NCBI GenBank assembly: GCA_003561715.1
Contig: PWVU01000136.1
Location: 1-25,760 of the forward strand
DNA from: Candidatus Kaiserbacteria bacterium
Lineage (GTDB): Bacteria; Patescibacteriota; Minisyncoccia; Phycocordibacterales; UBA12088
Direction of reading: 5' to 3'
DNA length: 25,760 nt
The position numbers were made by a program, and so were the translations under genes. The notes beneath the pieces are model-generated. The model did no database searches, was not told the origin of the DNA, and saw only the letters and a list, made by a program, of their open reading frames with translations. Of the stretch, positions 15,857-24,300 are shown piece after piece. The stretch's first letter is position 1, and every line of letters begins with the position of its first letter.

Positions 15857-15920
15857 GATTGTGAGGTAATGAAGATGCGTATGCCATGCGACACTATCAG
15901 TATCATCAACATACCGAGAC

Positions 15921-15929
15921 GGAAGGGAG
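15921..15929 (+). promoter_or_regulatory. Strong ribosome binding site deciding the 15934 start
   Basis: GGAAGGGAG lies four bases before ATG 15934. It is the best Shine-Dalgarno-like site in the window and sets the start of the two-helix protein inside a slightly longer open frame that begins at ATG 15886. Confidence 0.6.
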
Positions 15930-15933
15930 CGCG

Positions 15934-16302
15934 ATGCTCTTTTGGTTGGGTGGCTCCGTGGTCGTGCTGGCACTCGCCATGCTTACCTTGCTTTCCGTGA
16001 CCGAAGTATCTACGATCAGGCAAGAGGCGCAGGTCGGTATGTACGCACAGGTGTCCGAGAACGAATTCAATACGCTTGCACGGGAGTTGATCGAAAAAGA
16101 GCGTGAACTACTGATCCGAGAACAAATGATAGCGAGTCGCGAAGCGGAATTGCGAGGGGGGATTGTGCAGAACCAGTCTGATCGGCAACTGCTGTATATG
16201 ACCGTATTTGGGATCGTGCTCTTTTCGCTGGTGGTACTCAATTTTGTACTTGACATCCGCCGATCCCGTCAACCCCGACTTAAGACCATTGTAAAAGTAT
16301 GA
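15934..16302 (+). CDS. Small two-helix membrane protein with coiled-coil loop
   Basis: This encodes 122 residues from ATG 15934; an ATG at 15886 would add 16 hydrophilic residues. Helix 1 is at about 4-22 (WLGGSVVVLALAMLTLLSV). A charged heptad-like region, about 40-75 (NEFNTLARELIEKERELLIR), is likely a coiled coil. Helix 2 is at about 88-107 (YMTVFGIVLFSLVVLNFVLD), followed by a basic tail (RRSRQPRLK). The positive tail suggests that both ends face the cytoplasm and the coiled coil lies outside. I do not recognise a family. Its stop overlaps the next start (ATGA), so the two products are made together; a scaffolding role for the neighbours is possible but unproven. Confidence 0.65.
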   Translation: MLFWLGGSVVVLALAMLTLLSVTEVSTIRQEAQVGMYAQVSENEFNTLARELIEKERELLIREQMIASREAELRGGIVQNQSDRQLLYMTVFGIVLFSLVVLNFVLDIRRSRQPRLKTIVKV

Positions 16303-17144
16303 TACGCACAACCATCATCGTACTTGTCGTCATACTGATAACCAGTGTCGGGGTGCACGCCTTTGACGGGGGAGTGCCTACCCGTGCATTTGGTTCGGCG
16401 CTTCAGTCGATCTCGTCGGCGTGGTCGAGCATTGTACAACGCGCGCAGGTGGGGCGATTAGTCGCAGGTAAGGGTTGTGAGTTCGGCGAAGTGGAGATCG
16501 AGATTGGGGAGCGCCGCTACTGCGTTGATCGGTTCGAGGCATCGTCATCATCCTCGTGTCCGCATCAAGATCCTTCGTCGGTCTTGGAGACCGAACTGAA
16601 TCTTAGTGCACGAGGGTGTGAGGCGCAGAGTGTTGAGGGAGAGATGCCGTGGCGACATGTTTCTCAAACCCAAGCCGCAGTGGCGTGTCAAAACGCCGAC
16701 AAAGAACTGATAACACCCGAGATGTGGTATCACGTTGCGCGCGATACGCCGCGTGACGTTTGTATACTTGAAGCGAACGCGATACACCTGACGGGTGCGC
16801 GTCCCGCGTGTGTGTCGGGCTACGGCGTCTACGATCTCGTTGGTAATGTATGGGAATGGGTCGATGGCGTGGTTGAAGATGGAATGTATGCCGATCGGGC
16901 GTTGCCCGACGCGGGTCATGTGGTGCGCGCGGACGACGCCGGTATACCCACACATACCACTTCGATGCGTGGAGAGCTCGGGGCGTATGAGCGATTTTGG
17001 CTTGAGCGCGATGGTGCGCGCGGGATCATGCGCGGCGGGTTTTTTAAGAGCGGGGAAGATGCGGGTGTGTACGCACTTCACGCGGGATCTCCACCGAGTT
17101 TTTCGAGTGCGGCGGTTGGCTTTCGGTGTATGCGACAACTATGA
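16299..17144 (+). CDS. Anchored SUMF1/FGE-like domain protein, probably non-catalytic
   Basis: This encodes 281 residues. The start overlaps the upstream stop as ATGA. An N-terminal helix at 4-20 (TTIIVLVVILITSVGV) is a signal peptide or anchor. Residues about 55-281 match the formylglycine-generating-enzyme fold family: YCVDRFEAS near 74-82, PWRHVSQTQAAVAC 117-130, YGVYDLVGNVWEWVDG 175-190, RGGFF 245-249 and GFRC 274-277. In true sulfatase-activating enzymes a Cys pair lies between RGGS and the GFRC end; here that stretch (KSGEDAGVYALHAGSPPSFS) has no cysteine, so copper-dependent oxidase activity is unlikely. Several other cysteines (60, 75, 87, 107, 130, 155, 171, 277) may form disulfides. 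Many such domains serve binding roles, and the surface-gene context fits that. The fold call is firm; the role is inferred. Confidence 0.8.
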   Translation: MIRTTIIVLVVILITSVGVHAFDGGVPTRAFGSALQSISSAWSSIVQRAQVGRLVAGKGCEFGEVEIEIGERRYCVDRFEASSSSSCPHQDPSSVLETELNLSARGCEAQSVEGEMPWRHVSQTQAAVACQNADKELITPEMWYHVARDTPRDVCILEANAIHLTGARPACVSGYGVYDLVGNVWEWVDGVVEDGMYADRALPDAGHVVRADDAGIPTHTTSMRGELGAYERFWLERDGARGIMRGGFFKSGEDAGVYALHAGSPPSFSSAAVGFRCMRQL

Positions 17145-19045
17145 TGTATGCTCTCTATCAACTGGTACGAGTTTCGCGACACTGCGCAGTGTCGTTGGTT
17201 GGTGTGGTCGCACTCATTGCGGTGTTTTATTTTGCATACGATACGTATCATGCGCATGCTGATCGTCTGTTATATGTGAGCGATCTTATTACCTCGTCGG
17301 CGCCCGGCGCTCCCGCTAACCACCGCTTTTTGTTCACAACTGTTAATGCGATTCCGCCATCCGGTTCGATCAGGATCGAATTTGGTGAAGATATGGTCAT
17401 GCCGCCAACATTTGGTGTTGCCGACATTGATCTTATGGTTGCAACCAGTGCAACAACGTCGTTGTCATCATTTGTTCAGCGGCCATTGGCGACCGTCGCG
17501 GACGCAGTGAACGACGGTGTGACGTTGTCGCATGGCACCGATAGCTCGATCGTCATTACCCTTAACAGCACCACGGGTATAGAGGCGGGTGCGACGGTGC
17601 GTATACATTTTGGCACCAATGCAACCTTTCCCACGCAAGGTACCGAGCAGTTCATCAATCAAGAAAATCCCGGTCCGGTGGTGCACTATCTTTTTACGTA
17701 TAACGCATCTAATCAGCAGATCGACTTTGGTCTGGCGGCGAACTATGTGATTCCGACCGTAACGGTTGGTGCGGATTTCTCAGATAACGAACCGCCAGTG
17801 TTATTTAATGTTAAACCCGAGTTGGATGAAATGCTTCCCGGTACCACGGAGTCGGTCGTATTTTCCTTCAATGCCGATGAGCCGGCGTTTTGTAAGTACT
17901 CGACTGTTGCGTCAACCAGCTACGCGGCAATGCCTTTTACCATGATCGGAGATTTCTCCGTTGAGCCAACCGAGTATCAATCGCAAGAAATATTTGTTGA
18001 TGTAGAGCAAGAGTATGAGTTCTTTGTATTGTGTGAGGATGTGCGGGGCAACTTGCAGACCGAAGAGACGATCATACGTTTTTCCATCGGTGTGGTTCAG
18101 TTGGGTCCCGGACCGACCGGTTCGGAAGGCGACCTGACCTTTCTTGATCCGCCCGATCCGGACCCGAGCGGTCCTACAACAGGCTCGGGTAGCGCTTCCG
18201 GTTCGGGTAGCGGCTCGGGCAGTAGTGGTGCCGGCTCGGGCGGTGGTTCGGGCGGAGGAAGTGCGGGTGGGCAAGGTGACGTTGTCGGAGGCGGACCCGA
18301 GGGTGGACCATTTGTACCGCGGTCGAATATTACCGTGAGTGGCTTTGCCATACCAAACGCAGAGGTTCGTATATTGCGCGACGGGGTTGTTGCACAAAAC
18401 GTACGCCCGGGAAGTGATGGATCATTCTCGGCGCGTATTACCGAGCTCGAGCGTGGTACGTACACTATTGGCATGTATGCAGTAGACCCTTTGGGACGCA
18501 ATTCACGAACATACAGCACAACCATCGCCGTGCGTGCGGGAACTGAGAGTGCAATTAGTAACGTGGTCATTCCACCGACGGTCTCCGTTTCCGAAACCGA
18601 GGTTACACCGGGTGAGCCGATAGTCGTCTTTGGGTACGCACCACCAAACGCCACCGTGATCACGTATCTTCTTCGTGCGCAAGGACAACACCTCTCAAGC
18701 GCTGAGCAAACATCGACAACCGCGACGGCGGCGGGGGTGTGGCAACAAGAGCTTTCGACAACCGGTCTTGGTGTGGACACGTATCGCGTACAGGCGGTTG
18801 CGCGCATTGCATCACCTGCGGTTACGAGTGCGCACTCTCAGCCGGTCCTTGTCGGTCTCGGTCGACCGCCGGAAGGGGAGCTGTGTCCCCGGGCTGATAT
18901 CAATAGTGATGGACGGGTCAATCTGACCGACTTCTCGATCCTTCTCTTTAATTGGGGTACGTCGGAGCCATCCGCAGATATCAATCTCGACGGCACGGTC
19001 GATATCACCGACTTCTCGATCCTGCTCTTTTGTTGGACGGGATAG
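17141..19045 (+). CDS. Ig-repeat surface protein with C-terminal dockerin
   Basis: This encodes 634 residues. ATG 17141 overlaps the upstream TGA (ATGA), giving translational coupling. A hydrophobic segment at about 17-34 (SLVGVVALIAVFYFAY, then AHAD) is a signal peptide or anchor. Residues about 40-210 form a beta-domain beginning YVSDLITSSAPGAPANHRFL, like the N-terminal domain of the 13498 protein. An Ig-like segment spans about 220-320. A Gly/Ser linker (about 348-390) is followed by two Ig-like domains (ITVSGFAIPNAEVRI; IVVFGYAPPNATVI). The end, 582-634, is a type I dockerin: two EF-hand-like repeats, DINSDGRVNLTDFSILL and DINLDGTVDITDFSILL, with the Asp/Asn positions for calcium. Cys582 and Cys631 flank the module and could clasp it. 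The dockerin should bind a cohesin, and the nearest one is encoded at 19685. The dockerin call is very secure. Confidence 0.88.
   Translation: MMYALYQLVRVSRHCAVSLVGVVALIAVFYFAYDTYHAHADRLLYVSDLITSSAPGAPANHRFLFTTVNAIPPSGSIRIEFGEDMVMPPTFGVADIDLMVATSATTSLSSFVQRPLATVADAVNDGVTLSHGTDSSIVITLNSTTGIEAGATVRIHFGTNATFPTQGTEQFINQENPGPVVHYLFTYNASNQQIDFGLAANYVIPTVTVGADFSDNEPPVLFNVKPELDEMLPGTTESVVFSFNADEPAFCKYSTVASTSYAAMPFTMIGDFSVEPTEYQSQEIFVDVEQEYEFFVLCEDVRGNLQTEETIIRFSIGVVQLGPGPTGSEGDLTFLDPPDPDPSGPTTGSGSASGSGSGSGSSGAGSGGGSGGGSAGGQGDVVGGGPEGGPFVPRSNITVSGFAIPNAEVRILRDGVVAQNVRPGSDGSFSARITELERGTYTIGMYAVDPLGRNSRTYSTTIAVRAGTESAISNVVIPPTVSVSETEVTPGEPIVVFGYAPPNATVITYLLRAQGQHLSSAEQTSTTATAAGVWQQELSTTGLGVDTYRVQAVARIASPAVTSAHSQPVLVGLGRPPEGELCPRADINSDGRVNLTDFSILLFNWGTSEPSADINLDGTVDITDFSILLFCWTG
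18179..18310 (+). repeat. Gly/Ser-coding low-complexity linker
   Basis: Imperfect repeats of GGCTCGGGT/AGC-type codons encode a flexible Gly/Ser linker (SGSGSGSGSSGAGSGGGSGG) between the N-terminal half and the distal Ig-like/dockerin half of the dockerin protein. Its reverse strand also reads as a long open frame, which is an artefact of the composition. Confidence 0.75.
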
Positions 19046-19057
19046 TGTGTTGCTGAT

Positions 19058-19115
19058 CTGTGCACAGCTTATCCACAAAACCAACATCGTCTGGCGCGGC
19101 CGCTTTGGGTATACT
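19058..19115 (+). promoter_or_regulatory. Promoter with palindrome and perfect DnaA box upstream of hsp20-like gene
   Basis: TATACT at 19110-19115 is the likely -10 element; no good -35 hexamer lies 16-19 bases upstream. TTATCCACA at 19069-19077 is an exact DnaA box 41 bases 5' of the -10, almost the spacing seen at 13311. The perfect palindrome CTGTGCACAG (19058-19067) abuts it and may be an operator. No CIRCE-type heat-shock operator is present. The leader to ATG 19218 would be about 95 bases. Confidence 0.5.
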
Positions 19116-19217
19116 GTCGTGTACAGAGGAGTGGTATCTACAGCTGGGGGCTACAGGTACAAACAATCTCCGCAGAAGTTCGTTATCAACTACATAGCGC
19201 ATTAGTTCACAACGGGT

Positions 19218-19685
19218 ATGGCATCATTTATGGAAAAACTTAAAGGGAAGGGGGTAGCGGTCGAAGACGTCTCCGAGCACAAAGAGACTCCGGCACCGAA
19301 TGCGCCTCCTGCGGAGATCGCATCGCATCATGCACTGCAATTACCCATTGATGTGTACCAAAGCGATAGCGAGATCGTTATCTTTGCCCAAATCGCGGGA
19401 GTAGACGTCGATTCATTGGATGTTGCCATTGGAGGTGAGCAAGACGTTATCGAGTTGAGCGGAAAATCCATGCGTCCTGACGAGCTGGTGGGCGATGCGC
19501 TTGACGGAGACTTTTCGCTCGAAGAGTGTGCGTGGGGAGACTTCTACCGCCAGATCATTCTACCGGAGCCTATTGAGCCGGAAGAAGCGGAGGCAAAAGA
19601 AAAAGATGGTGTGCTCGTCTTGATACTGCCACTGAAAGGACACCACAAGAATCTCTTTAAGATGAATGTAGTACGTGTTGATTAA
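19218..19685 (+). CDS. Small heat-shock protein, Hsp20/alpha-crystallin family, divergent
   Basis: This encodes 155 residues with no signal peptide, so it is cytoplasmic. A variable N-terminal arm (about 1-45) precedes the alpha-crystallin domain at about 46-145: LPIDVYQSDSEIVIFAQIAG, VDVDSLDVAIGG, VIELSGKS, a Trp/Phe strand (CAWGDFYRQIILPEPI) and KDGVLVLILPL, the conserved GVL turn. These proteins are ATP-independent holdases that form oligomers. The usual C-terminal I-X-I/V tail is missing or reduced to VVRV, so oligomer assembly may differ. The stop codon overlaps the start of the cohesin gene (TAATG at 19683-19687), meaning the chaperone and a membrane-anchored cohesin protein are coupled. 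ATG 19230 is an alternative start. Confidence 0.82.
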   Translation: MASFMEKLKGKGVAVEDVSEHKETPAPNAPPAEIASHHALQLPIDVYQSDSEIVIFAQIAGVDVDSLDVAIGGEQDVIELSGKSMRPDELVGDALDGDFSLEECAWGDFYRQIILPEPIEPEEAEAKEKDGVLVLILPLKGHHKNLFKMNVVRVD

Positions 19686-21199
19686 TGAGTATGGTTCATG
19701 TACCCGCATTTGGTGGTTTGCTTCGCATCGGCGGGTACGTCGCAGTTTGTGTTGCGACAACGGTCGCGTTTTTGGCTCCTGCAGCTTTTGCGAATGCGGC
19801 GAACCTCTCATTCTCTCCTGCAAGTGGTACGTACTCAACCGGGCAGACATTTACCGTCGGTGTTGCGGTGAACAGTGACGGCTCACAAGTGAACACCGCG
19901 CAAGGTGTCATTACCTTTAATCCGTCGGTCGTGACGGTCGTAAGTATTTCCCGTGACGGGTCGCCTCTTAACCTGTGGGTGGAAGAACCTTCTTTTTCAA
20001 ATTCCGCGGGTACGATCACGTTCAGCGGTGGTGCCACAACGCCGCTCTCGGGCACGCGCAACATTTTCTCAATAACGTTTCGTGCCGTAGCGCAAGGAAC
20101 CGCCAGTGTAGGTGCGCGTGATATCGACATTCTCGCCGGTGCCGGCCAAGATGTAACGGGCACGATCGGGAGTGGCTCGTATACTATTACTGCCGCCGCG
20201 GCACCAACTCCCACTCCCACTCCTCAACCTGCGCCGACATCACCCCCTGCAACCAGTGGCTTGGGTGGGTTGGGTGCCGGTATTACTCCTCAGGCTCCGA
20301 ACAACATCAACTCCGCCACGCACGCAGAGTCGGATGAATGGTACGCCACGTCGACCGCGACTTTTTCGTGGTCAGTGCCCTCCGGCATTGTAAGTGTACG
20401 GACGCTTCTTGATGATCAGGCAACGTCAACTCCGACTGAAACGCAAACGCCGCCGATCGCAACGATCACGTATGAAGATATTGAAGATGGTATCTGGTAT
20501 TTCCACTTAGCATTCGAAAATCGCAATGGCTGGGGCGAAGCGGCTCACCGACGTATCCAAATCGATACTGTGCCACCCGAAGCGTTTGATCTGCGGGTTG
20601 AAGGGGGTGACCTCTCCGCAGAGCTATTCTTCGAGACCGAGGATAGCGGGTCGGGGCTCGCTGAATATGTGATCGAGGTCAATGGTGTACAACGCGAGCG
20701 CATTACCCCGAACGATCTGGTGGATGGACAGTATACCCTGACGAATCTTACTCCCGGCGAAGCGACATTCACGGTGATCGCCATAGACCGTGCCGGCAAT
20801 ACGACTTCGGCAGAGGCGAGCGCATTGATCACCGGTGAGTTACCGAGTGCGACCCAGGGGTCGACCGAGTCGGTTTCGCCGTTTGGTCCGGTGTATTGGG
20901 TATCGCTTATTTTTGCGGCACTTCTTGCGATAGTAATCGGCATGCTCATTTTTGAACGCAGACGCTTTGCCGAAGAGAAAGATCGCATCAAGATCGAAGC
21001 GGTCGAAGCGGGGGAGCGTCTGGTGAGTATATTCGATGTTCTGCGAGAAGAACTTGAGGAAAAAATATTGACCCTCTCGCATAAGCCCAATATGACCGAT
21101 ACGGAGCGGCAGACCCTGCAGTCACTCAAAGAAGCACTCGATATCTCTGAAGAGTTGCTTGATAAAGAGATCGAAGACGTACGTAAATTGGTCAAATAG
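19685..21199 (+). CDS. Membrane-anchored cohesin-domain protein
   Basis: This encodes 504 residues, and its start overlaps the upstream stop by one base (TAATG). Signal peptide about 1-38 (VAVCVATTVAFLAPAAFANA). Residues about 39-170 form a cohesin-type domain: NLSFSPASGTYSTGQTFTV, QGVITFNPSVVTVVSIS, GTITFSGG, NIFSITFRAVAQGTASVG. A Pro/Thr linker (PTPTPTPQPAPTSPP) follows, then two Ig/fibronectin-like domains (about 200-385). A transmembrane helix at about 404-424 (YWVSLIFAALLAIVIGMLIF) is followed by an 80-residue charged cytoplasmic tail likely to be helical or coiled coil (EELEEKILTL, EALDISEELLDKEIEDV). The cohesin would capture dockerin proteins such as the one at 17141 and hold them at the membrane. 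The tail could signal or bind cytoplasmic partners. The cohesin assignment is good; partner specificity is untested. Confidence 0.83.
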   Translation: MSMVHVPAFGGLLRIGGYVAVCVATTVAFLAPAAFANAANLSFSPASGTYSTGQTFTVGVAVNSDGSQVNTAQGVITFNPSVVTVVSISRDGSPLNLWVEEPSFSNSAGTITFSGGATTPLSGTRNIFSITFRAVAQGTASVGARDIDILAGAGQDVTGTIGSGSYTITAAAAPTPTPTPQPAPTSPPATSGLGGLGAGITPQAPNNINSATHAESDEWYATSTATFSWSVPSGIVSVRTLLDDQATSTPTETQTPPIATITYEDIEDGIWYFHLAFENRNGWGEAAHRRIQIDTVPPEAFDLRVEGGDLSAELFFETEDSGSGLAEYVIEVNGVQRERITPNDLVDGQYTLTNLTPGEATFTVIAIDRAGNTTSAEASALITGELPSATQGSTESVSPFGPVYWVSLIFAALLAIVIGMLIFERRRFAEEKDRIKIEAVEAGERLVSIFDVLREELEEKILTLSHKPNMTDTERQTLQSLKEALDISEELLDKEIEDVRKLVK

Positions 21200-21217
21200 G
21201 CTCAGTGTCTGGTTGGC

Positions 21218-21250
21218 GCCGCCGTGTCCTTCCCGGGACACGGCGGCTTT
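21218..21250 (+). terminator. Intrinsic terminator after the cohesin gene
   Basis: GCCGCCGTGTCC (21218-21229) pairs perfectly with 21236-21247, a GC-rich 12-bp stem around TTCCCG, followed by TTT. It begins 18 bases after the cohesin stop and ends the hsp20-cohesin unit. Confidence 0.75.
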
Positions 21251-21312
21251 GCGGTACTTGGCAGTAATACACACAATATAGTGGTTTTTTCGTGGAACAG
21301 AAACGATAAGCA

Positions 21313-21321
21313 TGAGATACT
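21313..21321 (+). promoter_or_regulatory. Candidate extended -10 promoter for the second giant protein
   Basis: TG-A-GATACT (21313-21321) fits an extended -10 element, TGn plus hexamer. No strong -35 is seen at 21293-21298. It lies between the preceding terminator and ATG 21385 and would give a leader of about 57 bases. The call is tentative. Confidence 0.3.
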
Positions 21322-21384
21322 TATGGAGTACGGGGATGGACGCGCTCAACGCATGTTGCAGCGGTCTCTTGCCGTAGTAGGGGA

Positions 21385-24300
21385 ATGAGTATACTGCGCC
21401 ATAGGCAACAATTTCGATGGACGATCGCGCTTGGCATCGGCACGCTTGTTTGTGCGGTGCTCGGTTTTTCGGCGTTGCTGTTTGCGGGTGTTGAAGAGCG
21501 AACGATCCATGTCTTCCCCAGCGGCGTTTCGGCATCACCTGATTGGGTAGGGCACGAACAATCTCTTCGGCAAGAACTTTCTCAACAAGCGGTTCTCGAA
21601 GATTTCTCCGATGATAATGCGGCGGTTATTCGATTTGAGGCAGTACAGGAAGAAGTGTTTACCGCAACGTCGGTACAGGATACAGTGTCGCCTGGTGAGG
21701 AGTTGTCTGAAGAAGATGTTCCGGAAGACCGGTTTCAGCCAACAGATGAAATAACTGATCAGGAGTACGAACGCGAAGACCCGCTTTCACGATTACGTGA
21801 GGGATCACCCATTGCGCACGTCATGGGCGTTGTCGGGCGGGCGATTGATCGTTGGTCCTTGACGCCGGTGTATGCACAAGAGGAAAGTGACAACGAGGCG
21901 GCTGACGAGTCGGCTTTCATACAGCATGAACATGTTCTCAATGATGAAGACGAATATCATACCGACGAGGAAGAGAATCTTGATGTTGAAGAAGTGCCTG
22001 CTGAAGAGATGCTGCCGGCACTCGAAGAGTCGGCAGACGAAGAGGTGCTATCCGATGTTGCGGAGATTGAAGAGTCTTCAGGTAGCGCGGATGCTGTGAC
22101 CGAGGAGGAATCGTCTCCAGATCCGCAAGACGATACAGGTACTGACCAAACAGCGGCACCGTCTGAAGAGGTGTCGGGTGAGGTACGTCCGGCTGAAGGT
22201 CCTCCCGTTGAGGCAGACAGTGCACCCACTGTCGCTCGTGACGCAGATGATGAGCGCGCTGATGAAGACGATCGCGAAGAGGAAGTGGCAATTGAAGACG
22301 TGTTGCTATCAGACGACTCGGAAGTATCTACTACCACCACGGACGATGTAGAACAAACCACAAGTGATGCAATGGTTCCGAAAGATGCCTTGCCCGGTCT
22401 GTCATCTGATGATGTGGGGGTTAGTGATAGTGCGCCCCGCTCGGCGGATACTGAGTTCTCGCGCATTTGTGAGGTGCGCGGTGATCCGTGTCACATCCTT
22501 ACGTTTGATGGCTTCTCGATCGGTGCGGGTATGCCGCTTAGTACGCTAAAAAACATGCAATTGAAGTTGTCGCTTGCGGCATTTAGCGAAGGAGACACGT
22601 ATCAAGATGACAAGGTGTACATTCGCTATCTGCACCGAGGGCAGTGGTTCTTGGCGGGCGAGTTGACCATTGCAGGGGAACTTTCCAATCGAACCAATGG
22701 CGGACATTTTCGTTACGACCTTCCTGAAATGCGCTCGTGGAGCGATCTCGATGCGCTAACTGTTGAGATCGAGTATGTACGTAATGGTACCGCGCGTACC
22801 GAATTGTTTGTTGATGGTGTATGGCTTGATGCGGTGTTTACCGCAGAGGTTGATCCGGAACTCGATGCACCAAACGTACAGACCGAACTGCAGGCTCTGG
22901 AACAGTCTGCGCGCAACGACATATTGCTTCTTGAAGAAAGTGACGAACTCATTCACTTTGTTCACGAGGGAGCGGGCGAAGCACTACGACTCCGAGCAGA
23001 TGCACCTCGATACGAGCGCCCGGGCACCACCCATTCGTATGTAAGTGTAACGAATGAAGGGTCGAGAGAAGCATCGTTCCGTCTGCATGCGCATTTTCCA
23101 CGAGAGCACGGCGAAGTCGTATCATTCTCACAGCGCATGGCAAATGTGCCAATTACCGTCGAGACACCGCAGTACGGAGACCTTGCGCAATTCTGTGATG
23201 CGGGCTGGGAGCCGGTTGGGACAGCGACAGAACATGAGGAAGAGCATATACACGTCGATGATGAAGAAGGTGTGTTTCCGACCGATGAAGAGATCGAGGT
23301 GTTCGATGCGGTGACTGCTACATCCGGAACAGGTACTGTTCCTTTCGATGACGATGATGCGCATATGACAGCGTATCTGTGTCAAGATACCGGCGAGATA
23401 CGCTCATGCGATGCAATCAACACAGATGGCACCAATTGTATTTTGGAAGGACAGTTCATTGGTGGCGCAGAAGATATCGAGTATCGAAGTGCATGGCAAC
23501 CACACGCGTTGCGTACTGGTGTCGACGGTGCGCACAGTCAAACACTCTTCGATCGACTCAGGACACTATTCGGTTTCGAACACACCAAAGAGCGCGCAGA
23601 GCTTCCGCGGCGCTTTGCACGCATGCAGAGTACAGAGGACGAGTATCGTGTTATGCCGGGTCAAACGCTGTACTTCAAGCTTGCACTTGAGTATCCGATT
23701 CTCTCCAGAGGCGAGTTTGTTTTGGAGGTGGAGCAAGAAGGTGAAACACTCGATATGCTTTCTATGGATTGGCAGAGCGATTGGCACTATCGCGTACCGA
23801 TCGAGTTGGGTGCCTATGCCGACATGCCTCGTGCACCTCTGGTGCTTTTGCAAGAAGACGCGCCGCATTTTTTCGAGCATCGCTCGGTAGATAGTGACGA
23901 GCTACTGGTGCTTGATGGAAGCGGTGTTGACGTCGTGCCACATGTGATCGAGTACGATGCAGATGAAGAGCTGTCGCTTACCCTTGATATGACGCGTGCC
24001 TCCACGACCGAGCGCGTGTATCTCTACTATGGTAGGGAATCGGCTCCGCGAGCTGTCCACGATCTTTCCGAAACAACCGAGCTATCGGCTGAAGAAGCAT
24101 CGGCGCAAGATAGCGAATTCAAGGATGAACAAGAATCAATATCAGAACCGGGACAATTTGTGTTGGGTGAATCAACGACGACGGAGTCTCTTCCGGAGAT
24201 GTCAGAAGTATTTGGCGAAGAGAGTAACGAGGTTACAGAAGATGTGGAAGTGCATACAGAAGAGGCTGCTGAAACAGAAGAGGCTGTAACAGAAAGTGTC

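Noticed and set aside
16299..17144. Active formylglycine-generating enzyme
   Set aside because: The catalytic cysteine pair expected between RGG and GFRC is missing and no sulfatase gene is nearby.
18097..18807. Open frame of 236 codons on the - strand
   Set aside because: It arises from the Gly/Ser linker and Ig-coding DNA of the dockerin gene; its Pro/Leu/Glu repeats mirror the linker composition.
17141..21199. Cellulosome for polysaccharide degradation
   Set aside because: Cohesin and dockerin are present, but no glycoside hydrolase or cellulose-binding module is recognisable in the window.
21957..22466. Open frame of 169 codons on the - strand
   Set aside because: Complement of the acidic stalk of the second giant protein; the Ser-rich product has no motif.
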